This document shows, piece after piece, positions 17,363 through 25,166 of a stretch of DNA of 64,000 nt. The notes below the pieces were generated by a model, which was not told the origin of the DNA, did no database searches, and saw nothing but the letters and a program-made list of their open reading frames with translations. The translations under genes and the position numbers were made by a program. How positions within the stretch are numbered: the first letter of the stretch is position 1; each line of letters begins with the position of its first letter. Source of the stretch: Halobaculum magnesiiphilum (GTDB taxonomy: Archaea > Halobacteriota > Halobacteria > Halobacteriales > Haloferacaceae); contig NZ_CP081958.1 of NCBI RefSeq assembly GCF_019823105.1, positions 992,001 to 1,056,000 on the forward strand, read 5' to 3'.

Positions 17363-17791
17363 ATGGCAGACGAAGACCCGGAAGACGCGGGATCGGACGC
17401 GAACGAGGGCGCGGACGGGGACGACGGCGAGGAGAAGTCCTTCCGCGAGCGGGTCGAGGAGATCCGCGAGCGACGCGAACAGGAGCGCGAGGAGGGCGAG
17501 GGCGGCGCACCCTCCCCCGAGGAGATGATGGGCGGCGGCGGGGGCGGCCCCGGCGGCATGGGCGGCGGCAACCCCTTCGCGCAGATGATGGGCGGCATGA
17601 TGGGCGGCGGCGGCGGTCCCGGCGGCATGGGCGGGGGGATGGGCGGCGGCCCCGGCGGTCCCGGCGGACGCGGCGCCGAGGAGGAGTCGGCCGGCAACGA
17701 GGAGCTCGTGCGCGAGGTGCGCCAGCTCCGCGACGAGGTCCGCGACGCGACGCGGCAGCTCCAGCGGATCGCGCAGGCGCTGGAAGACTAG
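17363..17791 (+). CDS. Acidic protein with Gly/Met-rich centre and C-terminal coiled coil
   Basis: A 142-residue protein in three parts. The N-terminal section (about 1-50) is charged and ends in the helical FRERVEEIRERREQEREEGE. The middle section (about 53-108) is a low-complexity run of Gly with repeated GGMGGG and QMMGGMMGG units. The C-terminal heptad helix (about 115-142) includes ELVREVRQLRDEVRDATRQL. The coiled coils suggest self-association. No enzyme motif is present. It is followed immediately by the hairpin repeat locus. Confidence 0.78.
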   Translation: MADEDPEDAGSDANEGADGDDGEEKSFRERVEEIRERREQEREEGEGGAPSPEEMMGGGGGGPGGMGGGNPFAQMMGGMMGGGGGPGGMGGGMGGGPGGPGGRGAEEESAGNEELVREVRQLRDEVRDATRQLQRIAQALED

Positions 17792-17792
17792 C

Positions 17793-17918
17793 GAGGCACG
17801 AGGGAGCGAGCGAAGCGAGCGACCGAGTGCCTCGGCCGAACGGCGTTCACAGATCGCTTCGCGATCTGTGCGCTCACGAGACCGCAGGTCTCGTGAACGG
17901 CGAGGTCTGTGGGCCGAG
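17793..17918. repeat. Clustered hairpins (locus 1 of a shared double-hairpin repeat)
   Basis: Four stems are readable. GAGGCAC (17793-17799) pairs with GTGCCTC (17827-17833). CTCGGCC (17831-17837) pairs with GGCCGAG (17912-17918) and encloses two perfect hairpins. Hairpin A is CACAGATCGC, loop TTC, GCGATCTGTG (17848-17870). Hairpin B is TCACGAGACC, loop GCA, GGTCTCGTGA (17874-17896). An equivalent arrangement occurs at 27634-27787. It lies between the 3' ends of two convergent genes, so it could act in transcript termination or stability, or be a small mobile repeat. Confidence 0.85.
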
Positions 17919-17989
17919 CCGCGGATAAATCAGGGGGCCGAGCGCTGTGCGGTCGGACGGATCGAGACCGCGGGCCGACCACCAACTCC

Positions 17990-19111
17990 TTACTCGGTCA
18001 CGGCGTCGTACACCTCCGCCAGTCGGTCGACCGCGTGCTCGACGCTCGTCTCCTCGCGGCGGTCGAGACACGCGGCCGACAGCGACGCGCGCTCGGCGAG
18101 GGTGCGGTCGATGGCGTCGGCGAAGGCGGCGGTGTCGCCGCGGGGGTAGTGATGGCCCGTCTCGCCGTCGACGACCGTGTCTGCGAGCGCGCCCGCGTTG
18201 ACGCCGACGACCGGCGTCCCGCAGGCGTTGGCCTCCAGCGCGACGAGTCCCTGCGTCTCGACGGGCGAGGGGAACAGGAAGGCGTCGAGGCCGGCGTACA
18301 GCGCGGGCAGATCCTCGCGCGGCAGGAAGCCGAGGAAGCGCGCGTCGACGCCGGCCTCCTCGCAGGCGCGCTCGACGGCGTCGCGGGCGGGGCCGTCGCC
18401 GCCGAACACGAGCGTCGCGTCGGCGTCGGCGGCCGCGACCGCCGGCGGGATCTCGGTCAGCTCCTTCTCGAAGCCGTGGCGGCCGGTGTAGCCGACGAGG
18501 GGGCCGTCGGCCGGGTCCGGGAGGTCGTATTCGGCGCGGAAGTCGGCGAGCGTGTCGTCGTCCGGCCGTGCGAAGAAGTCGGTGTCGACGCCGTTGGGGA
18601 CGACCTCGACGGGCGTGTGGACGCCGATGTCGCGGAGGTGCTCGCCGGCGGGCTCGCTGGGAACGACGACCGCCGCGGCGGCGTTCATGTACCGCCGTTC
18701 GTAGCGGCGGGCGGCGCCCTCGACGACGGCGGCGGCCGGGCCGGCCGCGAGGTAGTCGGCGTACTCGGCGGTCGGGGTGTGATAGGAGGCGACCAGCGGC
18801 GCGTCGATCCGTCGCGCGAGGTACCACCCCGAGAGGCCGAGCGCGAAGGGCGTGTGCGCGTGGACCACGTCCGCGTCGCGGACGGCGTCGGGGACGCCCG
18901 GCAGGCCCATCCGGAACCCGTCGTAGAAGGGGAAGCCGACGCTTCGGGTGGTGTACTCGCCGTCCGCGGGGTCGTGTCCCGGCGCGCTGGGGAACACCAC
19001 GTCCATTCGGCCGCCGCGCGTGCGCCACTCCTCGCGCCACGACTCCAGCGTGTAGGTGACGCCGTTCACCGTCGGCAGGTACGTGTCGGTGAACGCGGCG
19101 ACGGTCTGCAT
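17990..19111 (-). CDS. GT4-family glycosyltransferase
   Basis: A 373-residue GT-B fold enzyme. The N-terminal domain (FTDTYLPTVNGVTYTLESW, VVHAHTPFALGLSGWYLA) binds the acceptor. The C-terminal domain has the nucleotide-sugar site VVPNGVDTDFF, VGYTGRHGFEKELTEIPPAV and the EX7E-type motif SPVETQGLVALEANACGTPV. It is most like archaeal and bacterial mannosyl/glucosyl transferases acting on lipid acceptors. A second GT4 gene lies immediately upstream on the same strand (56 bp), suggesting consecutive sugar additions to one glycolipid or glycan. Donor and acceptor are unknown. Confidence 0.9.
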   Translation of the reverse strand: MQTVAAFTDTYLPTVNGVTYTLESWREEWRTRGGRMDVVFPSAPGHDPADGEYTTRSVGFPFYDGFRMGLPGVPDAVRDADVVHAHTPFALGLSGWYLARRIDAPLVASYHTPTAEYADYLAAGPAAAVVEGAARRYERRYMNAAAAVVVPSEPAGEHLRDIGVHTPVEVVPNGVDTDFFARPDDDTLADFRAEYDLPDPADGPLVGYTGRHGFEKELTEIPPAVAAADADATLVFGGDGPARDAVERACEEAGVDARFLGFLPREDLPALYAGLDAFLFPSPVETQGLVALEANACGTPVVGVNAGALADTVVDGETGHHYPRGDTAAFADAIDRTLAERASLSAACLDRREETSVEHAVDRLAEVYDAVTE

Positions 19112-19167
19112 TCGTCCGCCGTTTCCGGAGCGAGGGGTAATGCCTTGCGTCTTCGTCTTCGGCTCGC

Positions 19168-20238
19168 CTACCGCGACTCGACCAACTGCTCGTACGTCTC
19201 GACCAGTTCCTCGCCGACGCGCTCCAGCGAGTGCTCGGCGGCCGTCTCGCGGGCGTTCTCGCCGAGTCGCTCCCGGAGGTCGGGGTCGTCGGCGAGGCGG
19301 TTCAGGGCCTCGACCATCTCCGTGCGGGAGTCACACAGCAGGCAGTCGTGCCCGTCCTCGAAGTACTCGCGAAACACGGGGATGTCCCGGAGGACGCACG
19401 GCTTGCCGCAGGCCATCGCCTCCAGCACGACGATGCCCTGGTTCTCCTCCTTCGTCGGGAAGAAGAACACGTCGCCGGCGCCGAACGCGCCGGGCTTGTC
19501 GTCGACCCAGCCGGTGAAGGTGACGTTCTCGGGCGGATCGTTCGTCCACCGCTTCACCGTCGGCGACGCCTGCGGCCCGGAGTCGACGGTGCCGAACCAC
19601 GCGAAGTCGTGGTCGGTGCGCTCGGCCACCTCACAGAAGGCGGTCAGGCCCTTGCGCTCGAAGACCGAGCCGACCGCGAACATCACGACGCCGTCCAGGT
19701 CGAACCGCTCGCGGTACTCCGCTCGGTAGGCCTCGTGGTCGGCGACCGAGTCGCGGTCGATGCCGTTGGAGACCGCGTGGATCGGCGCGTCGACGGGGTA
19801 TTCGAGCAGTCGACGCTTCGTGTATTCCGAGGGCGTGAGCACCAGGTCAGCCTGCGAGTAGAACCACCGGAGATACCGCCGGAGCGCTGGCGCGATCGCG
19901 TTCGACCCGCGGAAGCTCTCGCGGAAGTCCTCGCTCGTGACGTGACAGTGGAGCACCAGCGGCGTGTCCGTCACTTTCGCGTACCGCGCGAGCGCGACGC
20001 TCGCGGGGCCGATGAGGTTCAGGTGGATCACGTCCACGTCTGCGAGCGGCGAGCGGCCGGCGAGGGCACCGCGGAGGGCGGCGCGGGGGCTGCCGTCGGC
20101 CCACGGCGAGGTGACGACCTCCACGTCCGCGCCAGCGGCGCGGGCGCGCTCCAGCGCCTCGACCTGCTGGTCGTGTGCGGTGCCGATGCCCGCGCGGTCG
20201 AGCTGGGAGTCGAGTTCGAGGTAGTCGAGGACGCGCAC
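19168..20238 (-). CDS. GT4-family glycosyltransferase
   Basis: A 356-residue GT-B enzyme starting at the GTG complementary to 20236-20238 (VRVLDYLELDSQLDRAGIG). Upstream in-frame sequence is basic and was not included. Motifs are DVIHLNLIGPASVALARYAK, VLTPSEYTKRRLLEYPVD, IHAVSNGIDRDSV, FAVGSVFERKG and, for the EX7E donor site, PTKEENQGIVVLEAMACGKP. Sequence similarity to its downstream neighbour is limited to family motifs, so the two probably use different donors or acceptors. Confidence 0.9.
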   Translation of the reverse strand: MRVLDYLELDSQLDRAGIGTAHDQQVEALERARAAGADVEVVTSPWADGSPRAALRGALAGRSPLADVDVIHLNLIGPASVALARYAKVTDTPLVLHCHVTSEDFRESFRGSNAIAPALRRYLRWFYSQADLVLTPSEYTKRRLLEYPVDAPIHAVSNGIDRDSVADHEAYRAEYRERFDLDGVVMFAVGSVFERKGLTAFCEVAERTDHDFAWFGTVDSGPQASPTVKRWTNDPPENVTFTGWVDDKPGAFGAGDVFFFPTKEENQGIVVLEAMACGKPCVLRDIPVFREYFEDGHDCLLCDSRTEMVEALNRLADDPDLRERLGENARETAAEHSLERVGEELVETYEQLVESR

Positions 20239-20377
20239 GGTCGGGTGGCTCCGGGTTCGGCGGGTCGGGGTTTGAGCGTGCTGGATCCGGGTCGGCCGGT
20301 CCGTGCTGGGATCCGATCCCAGCCAGGGCTCGACACGCCGGGCGAACCCTAAACAGCCGGCGCCGAACAGTCCCGAT

Positions 20378-20845
20378 ATGGACCTCGTCGAAGCCACCGC
20401 AGCTGACCTCGACGCGCTCGTCGACCGCTGGTACGACCTCGCGAACGCGATGGAGGGCCACTCCGAGCTGAACGAACTCGTCTACGCGGACGCCGACCAG
20501 GTTCCGGACGACGGGTTCCGGGCCCACCTCGACGACGAACAGGTCACGGACTACCTCGTCGTTGACGACGCCGAGACGATCGGCTTTCTCACCCTCCGGG
20601 AGGGCCGACACCCGTCGCGTCGGTACTCGCGATACCTCCGGATCGAGAACGTCGCCATCGACGAGGAGCACCGGGGGCAAGGCCACGGTACGGCAGTCGT
20701 CGAGTGCGTGAAGGAGATCGCCCGCGAGCGCGGGTGCGATCACCTCAAAGTCGCCTGCGAATGGGGGAACGAGGGCGCACGGCGGTTCTACCGCGACGCC
20801 GGCTTCCGGCCGAAACAGGTCGACTACGCGCAGCCGATAGAGTGA
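20378..20845 (+). CDS. GNAT-family N-acetyltransferase
   Basis: A 155-residue acetyltransferase. The acetyl-CoA pyrophosphate-binding motif is seen in NVAIDEEHRGQGHGTAVVECV (R/QxxGxG/A type), followed by CDHLKVACEWGNEGARRFYRDAGF, the usual beta5-alpha4 segment. The ATG at 20378 is the start with a halophilic N-terminus (MDLVEATAADLDALVDRWYD). It is divergent from the GT4 pair. The substrate (protein N-terminus, amino group of a metabolite or an antibiotic) cannot be told. Confidence 0.9.
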   Translation: MDLVEATAADLDALVDRWYDLANAMEGHSELNELVYADADQVPDDGFRAHLDDEQVTDYLVVDDAETIGFLTLREGRHPSRRYSRYLRIENVAIDEEHRGQGHGTAVVECVKEIARERGCDHLKVACEWGNEGARRFYRDAGFRPKQVDYAQPIE

Positions 20846-20989
20846 GTCGAGAGACGTAGCGCGTCCTCCCGCGCGCTCGGCCCCGTATCCGTTTGTGCCG
20901 TTCGTTCATCCGGGTTCGCGCCGTTCGATCCGGCGGATTCCCGCTTCCGCAACGCTTGAGCCCCGACGCACGAACCGACACCCGTTCAC

Positions 20990-22222
20990 GTGACGAAGCG
21001 CCTCTTCACCGCCCTCTGCGGGCTCGTCTTTCTCGTCAACTTCGGCCGGGTCGCCTTCGCGCCGCTTGTCCCCGAGTTCCAGCAGGACCTCGGGATCTCG
21101 GCGGCCGCGGTCGGCTCGGTCACGACGCTCGTGTGGATCGGCACCGCGGCCCCGCGGATCCCGATCGGGTGGGTGCTCACGAGGGTCGCCCGCGAGCGGG
21201 TCGTCCTCGCGACCGGGCTCGCGCTGTCGGCCGCGGCGGCGCTCACCGCCACGGCCGACTCGCTGCTGGCGCTCCGGATCGGCGCGTTCGCGGTCGGGCT
21301 CGCCACCGGCGGCTACTTCGTCGCCGCGATCCCCCTCATCGGCGCGCTGTACCCCGAGCGGACCGGGCGGGCCGTCGGGGTCCACGGCACCGCGAGCCAG
21401 GTCGCGAGCGTCGTCGCCCCGGCGCTCGCGCTCGCGGCGATCGCCCGCGTCGGCGACTGGCGCGCGGTGTTCTGGCTGCTCGCGGGCGGGGCGCTCGTCG
21501 TCACGGTCGCCCTCTTCGCGGTCGTCCGGGCCCGCGGCGGGGTCGAGCCCGAGGGCGACGCTGCCGCGACCGACGGGGACGGCGTCGCCGACGCGGAGCC
21601 GCGGAGCTTCCTCGCGGCGCTGTCGCACTGGCGGATCGTGCTCGCGGGGATGTCGCTGGTCGCCGTCGCGGGCTTCGCCTGGCAGGGCGTGTTCAACTTC
21701 TACGTGAGCTACCTGCTCTCGAAGGGGCTGACGCCGGCGAACGCGAACCTGCTGCTCACCGTCGCGTTCGCCGCCGGCGTGCCGGCGTTCTGGCTCGGCG
21801 GCCGGCTCGCCGACCGGCTCCCGAAGGTGCCGTACCTGCTCGCGCTCAACGCGGCGTTCGTCGCGTCGCTGGTGGCGCTCACGTACGCCGGGTCGCTGGC
21901 GGCGTTCGCCGTCGTCTCGGCGGCCCTCGGCTACGCCGCACACGCGCTGTTCCCCGCCGTCGACACGTACATGCTGTCGACGCTGCCGGCGGCCGACCGC
22001 GCCAGCGCGTACGCCGTCTTCTCGGGCGCGTCGCTGCTGTTCGAGGCGAACGGCTCCGGCGTCGTGGGCGCGCTCACCGACGCCGGCGTCGCGTTCGACC
22101 GGGTGTTCCGGCTGTTCGCCGTCGCGGTCGCGGCGGTGCTCGTGCTCGCGGCGCTGTTGTACGTCCTCGGCCGGTTCCCCGCCCCGCTCGGATCCACCCG
22201 ACGGCAACCGGACGGTCGGTGA
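20990..22222 (+). CDS. Major facilitator superfamily transporter
   Basis: A 410-residue protein with about twelve membrane segments. It begins at GTG 20990 with the basic TKRLF followed by TALCGLVFLVNFGRVAFAPLV. The loop 2-3 region has the form GWVLTRVARERVVLATGLALS, an MFS motif A variant. A hydrophilic, acidic central loop (EPEGDAAATDGDGVADAEPRS, about residues 182-203) separates the two six-helix halves. The substrate cannot be predicted. The gene stands alone. Confidence 0.9.
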   Translation: MTKRLFTALCGLVFLVNFGRVAFAPLVPEFQQDLGISAAAVGSVTTLVWIGTAAPRIPIGWVLTRVARERVVLATGLALSAAAALTATADSLLALRIGAFAVGLATGGYFVAAIPLIGALYPERTGRAVGVHGTASQVASVVAPALALAAIARVGDWRAVFWLLAGGALVVTVALFAVVRARGGVEPEGDAAATDGDGVADAEPRSFLAALSHWRIVLAGMSLVAVAGFAWQGVFNFYVSYLLSKGLTPANANLLLTVAFAAGVPAFWLGGRLADRLPKVPYLLALNAAFVASLVALTYAGSLAAFAVVSAALGYAAHALFPAVDTYMLSTLPAADRASAYAVFSGASLLFEANGSGVVGALTDAGVAFDRVFRLFAVAVAAVLVLAALLYVLGRFPAPLGSTRRQPDGR

Positions 22223-22420
22223 TCGGGGGCGGTGACCGTCACCGGTGAGCGAAGGTCGGCGATGCTCTCCGATGATCGACGCCCAGCGCCCGTCTCGGGT
22301 GACCGACGGTCGGCGATCGGCCGTCGGCGAGTGACAGTCGGTCGCCGGGCGGCGGCGTTTCCCGTCGATCCGACGGAACTGGACCGAAACGTTTTGGTCT
22401 TCTATGATGAACTCCCCCGT

Positions 22421-23254
22421 ATGTCAGGCACGCTCCCGTCGAACGCGGACGACCCGGACGGGTCCGACGGGGCCGACGGGTCGGACGGGGCCGACCGTGC
22501 ACCGGAGGACGCGAGCGGTGCACGGGCCGACGGGGGGGCCGCCGAATCCGACGCCGTGTCGACGCCGCGACCGCCCGCGTCCGGGGGGACGGGATCGTCG
22601 GCGACGACCGACATCGACCCGTCGGCTGCGGATCTCGACGCCGTCGAGCGCGACGACGAACGCGGTGACGACGCCGATACCGACGACGCCGACGACGAGA
22701 GCGTCCGGATCTGCTGGCTCGACGACGACGGCGCCGACGATCTCATCGGCGCGCTCGCCCCGGAGACGGCCAGGACGATCCTCGGGTCGGTTCACGAGGA
22801 ACCGAAGACGGCCTCCGAACTGGCCGACGCGGCCGACACCTCCGTCCAGAACGTCCGCCACCACGTCTCGAAGCTCGTCGACGCCGGGCTGGTCGAGGCC
22901 ACGGACACGCGCTACTCCGTCAAGGGACGGGAGATGACCGTGTACGGCCCGGCCGACGACCGCGTCGTCGTCGCCGTCGGCGGCGAGTCCGAGCGCTCCT
23001 CGCTGCTGGACTCGCTTCGCGGGCTCTTGGGCGCGGTCGCGGTGCTCGCGGGCGCGAGCCTCCTCGTCCAGTCGCTGTTCGGCGCGTCGGTCGCGACGCT
23101 GTCGGGACCGGAGACGGTGCCGCGGATCGGCGACGCCGTCGGGGGGTCCGCCGGCGCGGCGCTCGGAACGCTCTCGCCGGGCGTCGCGTTCCTCGCCGGC
23201 GGGCTCCTCGTGCTCGCGACGCTCGTGGCCGCCGACCGAGTCCGGGACAGGTGA
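22421..23254 (+). CDS. Membrane-anchored winged-helix transcriptional regulator
   Basis: A 277-residue protein. Residues 1-94 are an acidic, low-complexity tail with repeated DGSDGADG units. Residues about 98-175 form an ArsR-like winged helix: LIGALAPETARTILGSVHEEPKTASELADAADTSVQNVRHHVSKLVDAGLV is its helix-turn-helix part. Two hydrophobic segments follow (about 202-225 and 250-270), placing the DNA-binding domain at the membrane. The last codons overlap the start of a subtilase-like gene (GTGA), so they are coupled. Related haloarchaeal regulator genes are often beside subtilase-like genes, but I cannot confirm that here. Confidence 0.85.
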   Translation: MSGTLPSNADDPDGSDGADGSDGADRAPEDASGARADGGAAESDAVSTPRPPASGGTGSSATTDIDPSAADLDAVERDDERGDDADTDDADDESVRICWLDDDGADDLIGALAPETARTILGSVHEEPKTASELADAADTSVQNVRHHVSKLVDAGLVEATDTRYSVKGREMTVYGPADDRVVVAVGGESERSSLLDSLRGLLGAVAVLAGASLLVQSLFGASVATLSGPETVPRIGDAVGGSAGAALGTLSPGVAFLAGGLLVLATLVAADRVRDR

Positions 23255-24612
23255 CGACCGTGGGTCGAACGGCGGCGCTTCTGACGGTCGTTATCGTCGT
23301 CGCGAGCGCCGGTACCGGCCTCGTCGGCGCCGACGTGACCCACGGAAGCACCGCCTTCGTCGGCGGGAACGCCATCCCGGGGTACGGCGATCTCGATCGG
23401 ATCACCGACGGATCGGGGTCGTCGCCGGCGACCGGGTCGCCGTCGGACCGCGAGGAACTCGAACGGCGGTCCTCCGGCTCGGTCGAGGCCCCGGTCGACG
23501 ACGGCACCGTTCGCGTCGGCGTCATCGGGAGCAGCTTCGGCGACGACGCGGCTGTCGACGGGCGGGTGGTCGCCCGCTCGCGCGCCGGCACCGCTCGGGT
23601 CGGCTTGGTTCCGGGCGGTCGCGACGCCGGCGGCCACGACACCGCCGTGGCGAGCGTCGTCGCACAACGCGCCCCGGAATCGTCGCTGTATCTCGCCTCG
23701 GTCGGGTACGAGCCGACGCCGGCGGAGTACGCACGCGCGGTGGACTGGCTCGTGGACCGCGAGGTAGACGTGATCGTGGACGCGGGGAGCTACTACCCGC
23801 GAACGGCCGAGGGGATGGACCGGATCGCCGGCGCCGCCGAGCGCGCGACGGACGACGGAACCGTCTTCGTCACCTCCGGCGGAAACACCGCACAGCGGCA
23901 CTGGCGCGGCGCGGCGACCGAGCCGGGATGGCTTGCGTTCGACGACGACGGCACGCAGGGCAACCGCCTCGGCGACGGGGCGATCTCGGGTGCGGTGACG
24001 CTGCGGCTGTACTGGACCGGGTCGGGCGACTACGACCTGTACCTGTACCGCGACGTGGCCGACGGCCCCGACGAGGTCGTCGCGAAGTCGACCCGCGAGT
24101 CGGGCCGGGCGGAGGCGTTCGACGCGGTGCTGCCCCGCGGCTCCTACTACGTCGCCGTGGACGTCCGTGACCCCGGCGACGGCCACGTGGACCTGTTCGC
24201 CGCGCGCCATCGGCTCGCCCACTCCGCCGCCAACGGGAGCACGGTCGCGCCCGCGACCGCCGGCACCGACGGCGTCATCTCCGTCGGGGCGGTCAGGGCG
24301 GACGGCCGGCTGGCGGCGTACTCCCCGGCCGACACCGACGTGCGAGCGGCGGGGACGGTCACCCTCCCCGACGGGACAACCCTCCGCGGGACCTCGGCGG
24401 CCGCGCCGGCCGTCGCCGGCGTCGTCGCCGAGATGACCGCCGCCGCCGGCGAGGACGAACTCACGCCCGCGGAGGCCGAGCGGCTGCTCCGCGAGACCGC
24501 CGTCGACGGTCGGATCGACCCCGGATCCGCCGTCGCCGCCGCGAGCGCCGGGAACCGGACGGGCGACGACGCGAGCACGGCCGACGGGTCGTGGGTGAAT
24601 CGCGGTCCGTAA
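23251..24612 (+). CDS. Subtilase-like (S8 family) secreted protein with altered catalytic Asp
   Basis: A 453-residue protein starting at GTG 23251, which overlaps the preceding stop. A hydrophobic signal segment (LLTVVIVVASAGTGLVGA, about 10-27) predicts export. The His motif GHDTAVASVV (H129), the oxyanion Asn in TSGGNTA (N212) and the Ser motif GTSAAAPAVAGVVAEM (S382) are present. The Asp motif is not: the strand reads RVGVIGSSFG with Gly93 where VIDTG is expected. A pre-peptidase-like beta-domain (about 245-320: RLYWTGSGDYDLYLYRD, PRGSYYVAVDV) is inserted between the His and Ser regions. Proteolysis may be lost or use another acid. Confidence 0.82.
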   Translation: MTTVGRTAALLTVVIVVASAGTGLVGADVTHGSTAFVGGNAIPGYGDLDRITDGSGSSPATGSPSDREELERRSSGSVEAPVDDGTVRVGVIGSSFGDDAAVDGRVVARSRAGTARVGLVPGGRDAGGHDTAVASVVAQRAPESSLYLASVGYEPTPAEYARAVDWLVDREVDVIVDAGSYYPRTAEGMDRIAGAAERATDDGTVFVTSGGNTAQRHWRGAATEPGWLAFDDDGTQGNRLGDGAISGAVTLRLYWTGSGDYDLYLYRDVADGPDEVVAKSTRESGRAEAFDAVLPRGSYYVAVDVRDPGDGHVDLFAARHRLAHSAANGSTVAPATAGTDGVISVGAVRADGRLAAYSPADTDVRAAGTVTLPDGTTLRGTSAAAPAVAGVVAEMTAAAGEDELTPAEAERLLRETAVDGRIDPGSAVAAASAGNRTGDDASTADGSWVNRGP

Positions 24613-24672
24613 CCGACTCCACGACCGCCGCGCGCCGAAACGGTTAGGACGCCACGCCGCCGTGGCGAACCC

Positions 24673-25062
24673 GTGCGAGACCCAGGCGGCGCCGCGATCG
24701 CCCGGCGCGTCGAGGAGTACTGGGGGTGGGCGGCGGCCGCGCTGTTTCTCCTCGTGACCGTCGACCTCCTGACGACGATGTACGCCGCGGCCGTCGTCGG
24801 AACCGAGGCGGAGGCGAACCCGCTGACGCGGTGGGCGCTGGGGGAGCCCCTCCCCGTGCTCGTCGGCGTCAACCTCGGTGCCGTCGTGCTCGCGGCGGTC
24901 GTCTTTCGCGGACTGATGGAGACCTACCGGATGACGCCGGCGCGCGTCCGGCCGTACTACGGCCTGCTCATCGAGACGTGGCTCGGGCTGCTCGTCGCGG
25001 CCGGGCTCGCGGTGTTCGCGAACAACCTCTCGGTGATCGTGCTCGGCGAGAGCCTGCTGTGA
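24673..25062 (+). CDS. Predicted membrane protein (DUF5658-like)
   Basis: A 129-residue protein from GTG 24673 with three hydrophobic segments: WGWAAAALFLLVTVDLLTTMYAA, LPVLVGVNLGAVVLAAVVF and IETWLGLLVAAGLAVFANNLSVIVLG. The first span contains DLLTT followed by EANPLTRW; this D-L-x-T...ANP pattern recalls small DUF5658-type membrane proteins. No catalytic or transport motif is visible. It is 60 bp downstream of the subtilase-like gene on the same strand and could be in the same unit. Confidence 0.75.
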   Translation: MRDPGGAAIARRVEEYWGWAAAALFLLVTVDLLTTMYAAAVVGTEAEANPLTRWALGEPLPVLVGVNLGAVVLAAVVFRGLMETYRMTPARVRPYYGLLIETWLGLLVAAGLAVFANNLSVIVLGESLL

Positions 25063-25166
25063 CGGTCGCCGCGGCGACGAGGAGGTCTGCGGTCGGCGGC
25101 GGTCGGTTCGGCGTGCCGGGCTGAAGGTTCAAGTACGAAAGCGGGACCATCGACGGACTGAAACCC

